Source: DASQEH01 sp035633755
GTDB taxonomy: Bacteria > Actinomycetota > Actinomycetes > Propionibacteriales > Nocardioidaceae
NCBI GenBank assembly: GCA_035633755.1
Contig: DASQEH010000095.1
Coordinates: forward strand, 1 to 64,000
DNA length: 64,000 bases
Direction of reading: 5' to 3'
Part shown: positions 17,661 to 26,271 of the stretch, in pieces
Layout of the letters: every line of letters starts with the position of its first letter
How positions within the stretch are numbered: the stretch's first letter is position 1
Program-made: the position numbers and the translations under genes
The notes under the pieces: model-generated
Databases searched by the model: none
What the model was told of the DNA's origin: nothing
Seen by the model: only the letters and a program-made list of their open reading frames with translations

Positions 17661-18745
17661 AGGTCCTTGCCGCGATGAGCGGCGGCGTCGACTCGGCTGT
17701 CGCAGCGGCGCGGGCGGCCGAGGCCGGGCACGACGTCACGGGCATCCACCTGGCGTTGTCCCGCAATCCACAGAGCTACCGCAGCGGTGCCCGGGGGTGC
17801 TGCACCATCGAAGACTCGAACGACGCTCGGCGCGCTGCCGACGTGATCGGGATCCCGTTCTACGTCTGGGACATGAGTGAACAGTTCCATGAAGCCGTCG
17901 TAGAGGATTTCACTCGCGAGTACGCCGGTGGCCGAACGCCTAACCCATGCTTGCGTTGCAACGAGAAGATCAAGTTCGAGGCGGTCCTCGAGCGCGGGCT
18001 GGCTCTCGGCTTCGACGCCGTCGCCACCGGGCACTACGCCCGGTTGGTGGACGGTGCGGACGGTCAGGTGCAGCTGCACCGCGCCGTCGACCCGGGCAAG
18101 GACCAGTCGTACGTGCTCGCGGTGCTGAACCAGCGCCAGCTGAAGCACTCGATGTTCCCGCTCGGGGTCAGCACCAAGGACGACGTCCGACAAGAGGCCG
18201 AGCGTCGGGGACTGGCCGTCGCAGCCAAGCCGGACAGTCACGACATCTGCTTCATCGCCGACGGCGACACTGCCGCCTGGCTGCGCGATCGACTGGGGCC
18301 CGGTCCGGGCGACATCGTGGACGTGTCCGGCGAGGTGCTCGGGCACCATGGAGGAACGTACGGCTTCACCGTGGGCCAGCGCCGCGGCCTCCGCCTTGAC
18401 CGGCCAGCAGCCGACGGCAGGCCGCGCTACGTGCTGGACATCGAGCCAGTGTCAAGGACGGTGACGGTAGGCGGGGCTGAGGATCTGGTCGTCGACTCCA
18501 TCACCGCAATGCAGCCGCGATGGTGTGAGACTGCCTTGGCAGGGTCGATGGACTGCACGGTGCAGCTGCGTGCGCATGGTGACGAGCATCGCGCGGTGGC
18601 CCGTGCCGTGTCGGACACGGTCGAGATCGACTTGCTCGAGCCTGCTCGTGGGATTGCTCCGGGTCAGGCAGCCGTGATCTATACGAGTACGCGTGTGGTG
18701 GGTAGCGCGACGATTGCCACGTCAAGGCGGCGCGCAGCCGCCTGA
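17657..18745 (+). CDS. mnmA: tRNA-specific 2-thiouridylase
   Basis: Adds sulfur to U34 of tRNA-Glu, -Gln and -Lys, 362 residues. The PP-loop SGGVDSAVAA is at the N-terminus; the catalytic cysteines are Cys98 (TPNPCLRCN) and Cys198 (DSHDICFI). The GTG start overlaps the desulfurase stop by 4 bases; longer in-frame extensions lie inside the upstream gene and are rejected. Its tRNA targets include the same isoacceptor families as the tRNA genes further along. Confidence 0.96.
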   Translation: MKVLAAMSGGVDSAVAAARAAEAGHDVTGIHLALSRNPQSYRSGARGCCTIEDSNDARRAADVIGIPFYVWDMSEQFHEAVVEDFTREYAGGRTPNPCLRCNEKIKFEAVLERGLALGFDAVATGHYARLVDGADGQVQLHRAVDPGKDQSYVLAVLNQRQLKHSMFPLGVSTKDDVRQEAERRGLAVAAKPDSHDICFIADGDTAAWLRDRLGPGPGDIVDVSGEVLGHHGGTYGFTVGQRRGLRLDRPAADGRPRYVLDIEPVSRTVTVGGAEDLVVDSITAMQPRWCETALAGSMDCTVQLRAHGDEHRAVARAVSDTVEIDLLEPARGIAPGQAAVIYTSTRVVGSATIATSRRRAAA

Positions 18746-18884
18746 CGGCCTCGATTCTTGCCAACGCCTCGACTCCGGCCGGCGCCGCGCCGCAGCTGTC
18801 TTCCTGTCCACGTCGATGGGCTGGGCGGGCGAATGGTTTTGGGCGGTAGGTGTGGCTTTCGGGCCGCGGGGGTACCCGCTCGGT

Positions 18885-20801
18885 ATGCCGCCCGAAGCTC
18901 CGCTGCTCGCCGACCGCTATCGGCTCGAGTCGATACTGGGACGCGGCGGCATGGGGCAGGTCTGGAGAGGCTTCGATGAGGTGCTGCGCCGACCGGTCGC
19001 GGTCAAAGAGGTGCGCTTCCCAGCTGGCATCGCCGCCGGCGAGCGCGATGCCTTGTGCGCCCGGATGCTCCGCGAAGCGCGGCTGACAGCGCGATTGAAC
19101 CATCCCAACGTCACCACAACCTATGACGTGGTCGAGCAGAACGGTCAGCCCTACATCGTCATGGAGCTCGTCGAGGCGGCCAGCCTTTCCGACGAGATCG
19201 AGAGGAACGGGACACTCACGGCGCAGCGGACCGCCGAGATCGGGCTCGAGCTCTTGAAGGCTCTCGGTGCGGCTCACCGCCTGGGAATCGTGCACCGTGA
19301 CGTGAAACCCAGCAACGTCTTGCTGGCAGACGACGGCCGGGTGGTGCTCACCGACTTCGGTATCGCCACGAGCGAGGCGGACCCCTCGCTGACGTCCACG
19401 GGGCTTGTCATCGGCTCTCCCACGTACATGTCGCCCGAGAGGCTGCGCGGGGAGCGCACAGGTGCTCCCGCCGACATCTGGTCGCTGGGGGCAACGCTCT
19501 ACAGCGCCGTACAAGGTTTGCCCCCGTTCAGCGCGCCGACCACCATGGGCATGATCACGGCGGTCCTCACCGACGACGTCCCCCCACCCGACGGGCCGGC
19601 GCCGCTTCGGTCGGCCCTCCTGGGCATGCTCGAGAAGGATCCCGTCCGCCGGCTCCAGGGCGAGCAGGTACAGGATCTGTTGCGCCAGGTGTTGACGGAT
19701 CCCGCGAGGGAGTCACCGATGCGGGCCGCACCGGTCGCGGGGCCGGACGCAGGAGACGTCGGTCCGACGAGCGTCAAGCCGCCCACGACCGTGAACCCGG
19801 TGGTGTCCGCCTCCGGAGCGCCGCTGCAGTCAGGTCCGCCCGAAGCGCCAGCCGGGCTGAGCCCTGCGGCGGCGGGATTCGTGCCTCCCGCCGCCGCAGG
19901 TACCGGCGTGCCGGGCGCGGCAGGGACCAACGAGCCGGTGGCGGTGTGGCACGACGAGCCCGCAGTGCTGTGGCACTCGTCGACGCCGCCGGACGAATCG
20001 AGTCGGCTGCCTGGGACCCGCACCATGAAAATCGCCTTGGCGCTGCTCGCTCTGGTCGCTGTACTGGTCGCCGGATACCTCCTGCTTCCGAACCTCGGCG
20101 ACACAACGGGGAACGCTGATGGCACCGCCGCGGGCAACCGAAACAACGACAGCGCCAGAGACGGCGAGGCCGCCGGCGACGGCACAGGCAGCGGCAACGG
20201 CGGCGGAGCCAACGCCCCGTCCTCCGACGCGCCGCCCGAGGACACAACGACCGACGCCGAGGACACACCGTCGTCCGACGTGCCGACCACCCCGATCGAG
20301 AGCTCGACCTCCGCGACGACCACAGCGCCGACCACCACAGGGGACGCCGGCTCAGCGATCGCCCCTGAGGGCTACAAGCTCCACCAGGACGAGCTGGGGT
20401 TCAACGTCGCCATCCCGAAGGGATGGGAGCGCCGGGTGGTGGGCGAGGCCACGGTGGACTTCGTCTCTCCGGACGGCACGACCTTCCTGCGGGTCGACCA
20501 GCGAGCAGAGGCAGGGCCGGACGCCGTACAAGCGTGGTACGACCTGGAGCCCGAGGTCGCCGACAGGCTCCCGGGGTACGAGCGGGTAGGGATCGAGCCG
20601 ATCGAGTACCGGGGCTGGGAAGGCGCCGACTGGGAGTTCACCTGGGAAGGGTCGAACGGCACGATCCATGTCCTGGACCGGGCCCTCATCGTCCCGCCCA
20701 AGGGGTGGGCCCTTTACGTGTCGTCGCCGGACGCCACCTGGTCAAGTGAAGGGCTGGCCCTTGTTGACAACGTGAGCCGTACGTTCCAGCCGACGTCGTG
20801 A
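18885..20801 (+). CDS. Transmembrane Ser/Thr protein kinase (PknB/Hanks type)
   Basis: Sensor kinase of 638 residues. The kinase domain covers about 8-270: GRGGMG (19-24), ATP lysine Lys41 in VAVKEV, catalytic Asp139 in VHRDVKPSN, DFG Asp157, and SPERL. A Pro/Ala-rich juxtamembrane linker follows, one membrane helix (about 381-404), then a Thr/Ser/Asp/Gly-rich external linker of about 80 residues and a compact C-terminal external domain (about 490-638, GYKLHQDELGFNVAIPKGW). There are no PASTA repeats, so the input differs from PknB. The chosen ATG places the kinase domain at the N-terminus; TACCCG lies 6 bases upstream. The 139-base gap before it shows no gene. Confidence 0.93.
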   Translation: MPPEAPLLADRYRLESILGRGGMGQVWRGFDEVLRRPVAVKEVRFPAGIAAGERDALCARMLREARLTARLNHPNVTTTYDVVEQNGQPYIVMELVEAASLSDEIERNGTLTAQRTAEIGLELLKALGAAHRLGIVHRDVKPSNVLLADDGRVVLTDFGIATSEADPSLTSTGLVIGSPTYMSPERLRGERTGAPADIWSLGATLYSAVQGLPPFSAPTTMGMITAVLTDDVPPPDGPAPLRSALLGMLEKDPVRRLQGEQVQDLLRQVLTDPARESPMRAAPVAGPDAGDVGPTSVKPPTTVNPVVSASGAPLQSGPPEAPAGLSPAAAGFVPPAAAGTGVPGAAGTNEPVAVWHDEPAVLWHSSTPPDESSRLPGTRTMKIALALLALVAVLVAGYLLLPNLGDTTGNADGTAAGNRNNDSARDGEAAGDGTGSGNGGGANAPSSDAPPEDTTTDAEDTPSSDVPTTPIESSTSATTTAPTTTGDAGSAIAPEGYKLHQDELGFNVAIPKGWERRVVGEATVDFVSPDGTTFLRVDQRAEAGPDAVQAWYDLEPEVADRLPGYERVGIEPIEYRGWEGADWEFTWEGSNGTIHVLDRALIVPPKGWALYVSSPDATWSSEGLALVDNVSRTFQPTS

Positions 20802-20810
20802 CGGCCCCGT

Positions 20811-20816
20811 TAGGGT
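20811..20816 (+). promoter_or_regulatory. Candidate -10 element (TAGGGT) upstream of the MetE-like gene
   Basis: TAGGGT ends 6 bases before the GTG of a mini-ORF (20823) and 35 bases before the GTG of the MetE-like gene. This places the predicted transcript start on the mini-ORF. Confidence 0.4.
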
Positions 20817-20859
20817 CGTGAGGTGACCTCCTCCTCGACCAGGGTCGTGACGTGACCTC
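20812..20859 (+). repeat. 19-bp direct repeat spanning the translation start region
   Basis: 20812-20830 and 20841-20859 are identical at 18 of 19 positions (period 29). Each copy contains a GTGACCTC start-codon context, so the start region of the MetE-like gene has been duplicated. Confidence 0.65.
20823..20855 (+). CDS. Possible 10-residue leader ORF (MTSSSTRVVT)
   Basis: GTG to TGA, in a different frame from the MetE-like gene. Its stop overlaps the next GTG as GTGA, so a ribosome finishing it could restart on the main gene. It uses the first copy of the duplicated start region. Evidence is positional only; it could be a by-product of the duplication. Confidence 0.3.
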   Translation: MTSSSTRVVT

Positions 20860-21847
20860 GTCCGCAACCGGAATCGGCTCGATGCCGGGCGGCAACTTCG
20901 TCGACAACCTGCAGATCGTGCTCGGCGAGGTGGGAGATCTCCCGTACGTGCCAGAGCTGCCCGATCGCGGCGTCGGTGCCGAGATGATCGGCCGAACCCT
21001 CGGGTTGGTCAAGGCACTCGGAATCGACCTGCAACCGGCCGGCTGGCGGTTGACCGACGCTGCAGGGGTGGACCACCGTCGGGCAGCGTCGCTGCTCGCC
21101 CAGGACCTCGACTCGGTCGAGGAAGCCATGCACGGTCGAGCCGAGACGGTCAAGGTGCAGGTCGCAGGCCCGTGGACGTTGGCAGCCGCCGTGGAGCGTC
21201 CGCGAGGCGACAAGGTGCTGGGGGATTTCGGCGCTCGCCGCGACCTCGCCCAGGCGCTCGCCGAGGGGGTGCGTGACCACGTTGCCGACGTACGTCGCCG
21301 CTTGAGCGGTACCACCGTCGTGGTTCAGGTGGACGAACCGGCACTGCCGTCGATCCTGGCCGGCGGCGTACCCACGGCGAGTGGCTTCCATCGGCACCGT
21401 TGCGTGTCAACGGCCGATGCCGCGCAAGCGATCGAATGGCTGCTGGAGGCGGTCGCGTCGACTGACACGACGACCGTCCTGCACTGCTGCGCCTCTGACG
21501 TGCCGTTCGCAGTACTACGAGAGACGTCGGTCGCTGCGGTTTCCTTCGACGTCTCGTTGCTGACGCGCGCCGAGTATGACGACGTCGCCATGTGGGTCGA
21601 CGCCGGTCGTACCCTATGGCCGGGTGTCGTCCCGGCCGTCGAGCCGGCGGAGCCGTCGTCCGAGGTGGACCTCACCAAGCGCCTGCTCACCTGGTGGTCA
21701 GCCCTGGGATTCTCCGACCCGGACAACCTTCCGGCGATGACGGTGACTCCGACCTGCGGTCTGGCGGGGGCGTCGCCCGCCTGGGCTCGCCGCGCGCTCG
21801 CGCTCAGCCAGCAGGTCGCCGCGAACCTCACGGTGGAGTCGGCATGA
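20852..21847 (+). CDS. Short MetE-like (cobalamin-independent methionine synthase C-terminal) protein
   Basis: 331 residues covering only the zinc-binding catalytic barrel of MetE (full MetE is about 750). Probable zinc ligands are visible: His211 and Cys213 in VLHCCAS and Cys302 in TPTCGLAG; GIGSMPG near the N-terminus is the homocysteine-side loop. Such core-MetE proteins are widespread in Actinobacteria; their methyl donor is not established here, and methionine synthase, another thiol methyltransfer, or a repair role are all possible. The GTG start overlaps the mini-ORF stop. Confidence 0.85.
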   Translation: MTSSATGIGSMPGGNFVDNLQIVLGEVGDLPYVPELPDRGVGAEMIGRTLGLVKALGIDLQPAGWRLTDAAGVDHRRAASLLAQDLDSVEEAMHGRAETVKVQVAGPWTLAAAVERPRGDKVLGDFGARRDLAQALAEGVRDHVADVRRRLSGTTVVVQVDEPALPSILAGGVPTASGFHRHRCVSTADAAQAIEWLLEAVASTDTTTVLHCCASDVPFAVLRETSVAAVSFDVSLLTRAEYDDVAMWVDAGRTLWPGVVPAVEPAEPSSEVDLTKRLLTWWSALGFSDPDNLPAMTVTPTCGLAGASPAWARRALALSQQVAANLTVESA

Positions 21848-21929
21848 AGCTGGACCAGGCTCTCAGGGCTGATGGTGACGCCTGTGGACGACTCCGTGAT
21901 CTGTCGGACGTGCAGGGCAGGATAGTTCC

Positions 21930-24095
21930 ATGACCGACGCGACAAGCCTGGAGACGGTGCCGGCCGCTGTGGAGGCCCAACAGCCGCCGATCGAGCTGGC
22001 TGCTGCTCCTGCCGAAGCGCGGGAGCGGCATGTCGAGCTGGCCGAGCAGGTGGAGGCGCATCGCTGGCGCTACTACGTGCTGGACTCGCCGAGCCTGAGC
22101 GACGGTGAGTTCGATGCGTTGATGCAGGAGCTGGAGTCGCTCGAGGAGGCCTACCCCGAGCTGCGGACACCCGACTCGCCCACCCAGAAGGTCGGTGGAG
22201 CCGTCTCCACCCAGTTCACGCCGGTGGCTCACGCCGAGCCGATGATGAGCCTCGACAACGCCTTCTCCGCCGAAGAGCTGACGGCGTGGGCGGCGCGCCT
22301 GGGTCGCGATGGTGCGGGCGAGGCTGAGTTGTTGTGTGAGCTCAAGGTCGACGGACTCGCCATCAACCTCACCTACGAGAACGGTCGGTTGGTTCGTGCC
22401 GCCACGCGCGGCGATGGCCGGACGGGTGAAGACGTCACACCCAATGTGCGCACGATCGCCTCGGTTCCCGATCGGCTCGCCAAGGCCGATGGCTTTCCGG
22501 TGCCCGACGTCGTGGAGGTGCGCGGTGAGGTCTTCTTCGAGGTGGAGGAGTTCGCTGCTCTGAACGCTGCCCTCGTCGAGGCCGGCAAGGCACCGTTCTC
22601 CAACCCGAGGAACGCTGCGGCTGGGTCGCTGCGTCAGAAGGACCCGCGCATCTCAGCGAGCAGGCCGCTGCGCATGGTCTGTCATGGCCTCGGCGCTCGG
22701 CAGGGCTTCGAACCGTCGCGGCAGTCGGAGGCCTATGCAGCGCTGGCTGCGTGGGGCCTTCCCACCAGCTCGCGGGCACGGGTGCTGCCAGACCTGGAAG
22801 CGGCGACGGAGTACATCGAGCACTATCGCGAGCACCGCCACGACGTGGAGCACGAGATCGACGGCGTGGTGATCAAGGTGGACGACGTGGCGCTACAGCG
22901 TCGCCTCGGGTCGACGTCACGGGCGCCTCGGTGGGCGATCGCCTTCAAGTACCCACCCGAAGAGGTCACGACGAAGCTGCTGGACATCGACGTCAATGTC
23001 GGCCGCACCGGGCGGGTGACGCCCTTCGGGCGGATGCAGCCCGTCCGAGTCTCGGGATCCACAGTGGAGCTCGCCACGTTGCACAACGCGTCGGAGGTTC
23101 GGCGCAAGGGGGTGCTCATCGGCGACACGGTGGTGCTGCGTAAGGCAGGCGACGTGATCCCCGAGATCGTCGGCCCGGTCGTCGACCTGCGGACCGGGGA
23201 CGAGCGACCGTTCGAGATGCCCACGCAGTGCCCGGTGTGTGGGACGAAGCTGGCACCGGCCAAGGAAGGCGACGCCGACATCCGTTGCCCGAACGCACGC
23301 AGCTGTCCCGCGCAGCTGCGTGAGCGCGTCTTCCACGTGGCGGGCCGGGGGGCCTTCGACATCGAGGGCCTTGGTTTCGAGGCGGCTTCTGCGCTGCTCG
23401 CCGCCCGGGTCATCGTCGACGAGGGCGACCTGTTCAGCCTCGACGAGCAGACACTGCTGCAGGTGCCGCTGTTCACGCGGCACAGCGGGGAGCTCACCGC
23501 GAACGGCGCCCGGCTGCTCACCAACCTCGACAAGGCGAAGGACCAACCGTTGTGGCGGGTCCTGGTCGCCTTGTCGATCCGCCACGTCGGACCGACCGCG
23601 GCTCGAGCTCTGGCGCAGACGTTCGGATCCCTCGAGGCGATCCAGCGCGCCTCGGTCGACGAGATCGCCGCCGTCGAGGGGGTCGGCATGACGATCGCGG
23701 ATGCACTCGTCGAGTGGTTCGCGGTCGACTGGCACCAGGAGCTCGTGAGCAAGTGGCGCGCCGCAGGGGTGCGCATGGTCGACGAGCGTGACGACTCCGT
23801 CCCCCGCACTCTGGAGGGATTGTCGATCGTCGTGACCGGGTCGCTCAGCCGGTGGTCGCGAGACTCAGCGAAGGAAGAGATCGTCGCCCGCGGCGGCAAG
23901 CCCGGGTCGTCGGTGTCCAAGAAGACGGCGTTCCTCGTCGCCGGTGAGGCCCCAGGGTCCAAGCTCGACAAAGCCAGATCCTTGCAGGTGCCGGTCCTCG
24001 ACGAGGACGGCTTCGCCGCGCTCCTCGAGCAAGGGCCTGACGCCGCTCGACCGATGGCCCTGTCCGCTATGGACGCTGAGGCGGGGGCGCAGTGA
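21930..24095 (+). CDS. ligA: NAD-dependent DNA ligase
   Basis: Essential ligase sealing nicks in replication and repair, 721 residues. An N-terminal Ia domain is followed by the adenylation domain with Lys139 in CELKVDG, the OB fold, a four-cysteine zinc finger (Cys434, 437, 453, 459), helix-hairpin-helix repeats and a C-terminal BRCT domain (about 635-715). The first 25 residues are a non-conserved tail. CAGGAT ends 6 bases before the ATG. The small membrane-protein gene overlaps its stop. Confidence 0.97.
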   Translation: MTDATSLETVPAAVEAQQPPIELAAAPAEARERHVELAEQVEAHRWRYYVLDSPSLSDGEFDALMQELESLEEAYPELRTPDSPTQKVGGAVSTQFTPVAHAEPMMSLDNAFSAEELTAWAARLGRDGAGEAELLCELKVDGLAINLTYENGRLVRAATRGDGRTGEDVTPNVRTIASVPDRLAKADGFPVPDVVEVRGEVFFEVEEFAALNAALVEAGKAPFSNPRNAAAGSLRQKDPRISASRPLRMVCHGLGARQGFEPSRQSEAYAALAAWGLPTSSRARVLPDLEAATEYIEHYREHRHDVEHEIDGVVIKVDDVALQRRLGSTSRAPRWAIAFKYPPEEVTTKLLDIDVNVGRTGRVTPFGRMQPVRVSGSTVELATLHNASEVRRKGVLIGDTVVLRKAGDVIPEIVGPVVDLRTGDERPFEMPTQCPVCGTKLAPAKEGDADIRCPNARSCPAQLRERVFHVAGRGAFDIEGLGFEAASALLAARVIVDEGDLFSLDEQTLLQVPLFTRHSGELTANGARLLTNLDKAKDQPLWRVLVALSIRHVGPTAARALAQTFGSLEAIQRASVDEIAAVEGVGMTIADALVEWFAVDWHQELVSKWRAAGVRMVDERDDSVPRTLEGLSIVVTGSLSRWSRDSAKEEIVARGGKPGSSVSKKTAFLVAGEAPGSKLDKARSLQVPVLDEDGFAALLEQGPDAARPMALSAMDAEAGAQ

Positions 24096-24286
24096 GCTAC
24101 CATCCCGGTTCCGACCACGGGCATGTCTCCCAGCCGTCCCCGTCGAGCGACGTCGACCCGACTGGCATTCCCCGCGCCGGCAGCGGACCCGAGCGGTTCG
24201 TCCTGCTGGTGGGTCTTCTGGTTGCCCTGCTAGCCCTCATCGTGTCCCTCGGCTGGATCGTGTTCAACCGCCTCGCCGCCGGGTGA
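24092..24286 (+). CDS. Small single-pass membrane protein, function unknown
   Basis: 64 residues. A polar Ser/Pro/His-rich N-terminus (about 35 residues) is followed by one hydrophobic helix, FVLLVGLLVALLALIVSLGW, near the C-terminus. The GTG start overlaps the ligA stop (GTGA), which suggests translational coupling rather than a chance frame. I do not recognise the family. The gap to gatC has no other gene. Confidence 0.65.
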   Translation: MSYHPGSDHGHVSQPSPSSDVDPTGIPRAGSGPERFVLLVGLLVALLALIVSLGWIVFNRLAAG

Positions 24287-24390
24287 GGTGACGCGGCGTC
24301 ACTCACCGCCTGTGCGCCGGAGCCGGTCACCGGCCATGCCAGCACTGAGACCCTCAGATCGCCGCCCGCAGCAGCAGCGCCCCCGCACTC

Positions 24391-24396
24391 TAGGAT
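24391..24396 (+). promoter_or_regulatory. Candidate -10 element (TAGGAT) of gatCAB
   Basis: TAGGAT ends 7 bases before ATG 24404. Its overlap with the in-frame ATG at 24395 argues that translation starts at 24404 or later. Confidence 0.5.
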
Positions 24397-24403
24397 GGCC
24401 GCC

Positions 24404-24754
24404 ATGCCCGACCCCGTGGACCTTTCCCACGCCGACACGTCTTCGCGCACCGAGACGCCTGCGATGACGCGTGACGAGGTGGCTCGCCTTGCAGGCCTCG
24501 CCCGCATCGACTTGACCGAGGATGAGCTCGAGCACCTCGCACCACAGCTCGCCGTCATTCTCGAGTCGGTGGCTGCCGTCAACGCGGTGGCTGCCGATGA
24601 CATCCCGCCGACATCTCACGCATTGCCGCTGCGCAACGTCTTCCGGGACGACGAAGTGCGGCCCAGTCTCAGCCCTGATGCCGCGCTCGCAGCAGCTCCA
24701 GCCGTCGAGCAGCAGCGGTTCAGTGTCCCGCGAATCCTGGACGAAGAAGCATGA
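24404..24754 (+). CDS. gatC: Asp/Glu-tRNA amidotransferase subunit C
   Basis: Small subunit that bridges GatA and GatB. The conserved core MTRDEVARLAGLARIDLTEDE begins at 24464; the frame is open from 24404, giving 116 residues with a 20-residue Ser/Thr-rich extension. The start was chosen from the promoter spacing; 24464 is a serious alternative with standard family length (about 96). The stop overlaps gatA by 4 bases. Confidence 0.9.
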   Translation: MPDPVDLSHADTSSRTETPAMTRDEVARLAGLARIDLTEDELEHLAPQLAVILESVAAVNAVAADDIPPTSHALPLRNVFRDDEVRPSLSPDAALAAAPAVEQQRFSVPRILDEEA

Positions 24755-26271
24755 GCGACCTCACCCGGATGACGGCCAGCGATCTCGCGGCATCGCTCGC
24801 CGCGGGCGACGTCAGCTCGGTCGAGGTGACACAGGCACACCTCGACAGGATCACCGCGGTCGACTCCGCTGTGCATGCCTTCCTCCACGTCGACAGGGAG
24901 GGGGCGCTCCTCCAAGCCGCCGACGCCGACGCACGTCGCCGCGAGGGCGGAAGCGAGCTCCCGGACCTGCTCGGCGTACCGATCGCGATCAAGGACATCG
25001 TCGCCACGCAAGGACTACCCACGACCTGTGGCTCGCGGATCCTGGAGGGCTGGGTTCCGCCGTACGACGCCACCCTCGTCACCCGGATCCGCTCGGCCGG
25101 CATGCCGATCCTCGGCAAGACCAACATGGACGAGTTCGCGATGGGGAGCTCCACTGAGCACTCCGCCTACGGTCCGACTCGCAACCCGTGGGACCTCGAC
25201 CGCGTACCCGGTGGTTCCGGTGGGGGTTCGTCAGCTGCCGTCACCGCCTTCGAATCACCACTGGCCATCGGCACCGACACCGGCGGTTCCATCCGGCAAC
25301 CCGGCGCAGTGACGGGAACCGTCGGGGTCAAACCCACCTACGGCGGCGTGTCCCGCTACGGACTGGTGGCGCTGGCCAGCAGTCTCGACCAGGCCGGGCC
25401 GGTCACGCGCACTGTCCTCGATGCGGCCCTGCTTCACGACGTCATCGCCGGTCACGATCCGAGGGACTCCACCAGCATCGAACGCCCGGAGGGGTGGCCA
25501 TCGATGGCGGCGGCCGCCCGGCACGGTGACATCTCAGCGATGCGCATCGGCATCGTCAAGGAGCTCGGCGGCGAGGGCTACCAGGATGGCGTCCGCGCCC
25601 GCTTCGACGAAGCGGTCCAGCTCCTCGTCGACGCCGGAGCCGAGGTGGTTGAGGTGTCGTGTCCACACTTCGAGTACGCGCTGGCGGCGTACTACTTGAT
25701 CCTGCCCAGCGAGGCCAGCAGCAATCTGGCCAAGTTCGACGCCATGCGCTACGGCCTGAGGGTCGCGCCCGACGGTGTGGCAGCGCCCAGCGCCGAGCAG
25801 GTGATGGCGGCGACGCGCGAAGCCGGCTTCGGTGCGGAGGTCAAGCGGCGCATCATCTTGGGAACGTTCGCCCTCTCCAGCGGGTACTACGACGCCTACT
25901 ACGGCTCCGCGCAGAAGGTGCGGACCTTGGTCTCGCGCGACTTCGACGCCGCCTTCGAGCAAGCCGACGTCCTGGTATCACCCACCGCTCCCACGACCGC
26001 ATTCCGGATAGGGGACAAGCTCGATGACCCATTGGCCATGTACCTGAACGACATCGCCACGATCCCCGCGAACCTCGCCGGTGTTCCCGGCATGTCGTTG
26101 CCCAGCGGGCTAGCCGCAGAGGACGGCCTGCCGGCAGGAATCCAGATCCTCGCACCAGCGCTTGAGGACGCCCGGCTCTACACGGTCGGAGCCGTCCTCG
26201 AGCAGCGGCTCGTGCAGCGCTGGGGCGGGCCTCTCCTCGACAAGGCTCCGGTTATGGAGGCAGCGCGATGA
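24751..26271 (+). CDS. gatA: Glutamyl/aspartyl-tRNA amidotransferase subunit A
   Basis: Amidase subunit that releases ammonia from glutamine and passes it to GatB, 506 residues. The Ser-cisSer-Lys triad is present: Lys81 in AIKDIVA, Ser156 in GGSGGGSS and nucleophile Ser180 in TDTGGSIRQPG. It is joined to gatC and gatB by ATGA overlaps, so the three subunits are made in fixed ratio. Confidence 0.97.
   Translation: MSDLTRMTASDLAASLAAGDVSSVEVTQAHLDRITAVDSAVHAFLHVDREGALLQAADADARRREGGSELPDLLGVPIAIKDIVATQGLPTTCGSRILEGWVPPYDATLVTRIRSAGMPILGKTNMDEFAMGSSTEHSAYGPTRNPWDLDRVPGGSGGGSSAAVTAFESPLAIGTDTGGSIRQPGAVTGTVGVKPTYGGVSRYGLVALASSLDQAGPVTRTVLDAALLHDVIAGHDPRDSTSIERPEGWPSMAAAARHGDISAMRIGIVKELGGEGYQDGVRARFDEAVQLLVDAGAEVVEVSCPHFEYALAAYYLILPSEASSNLAKFDAMRYGLRVAPDGVAAPSAEQVMAATREAGFGAEVKRRIILGTFALSSGYYDAYYGSAQKVRTLVSRDFDAAFEQADVLVSPTAPTTAFRIGDKLDDPLAMYLNDIATIPANLAGVPGMSLPSGLAAEDGLPAGIQILAPALEDARLYTVGAVLEQRLVQRWGGPLLDKAPVMEAAR

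Noticed and set aside
21844..21929. A possible small gene starting ATGAAGCTGGACCAG between the MetE-like gene and ligA.
   Set aside because: The frame continues into ligA out of phase and ends without any conserved feature.
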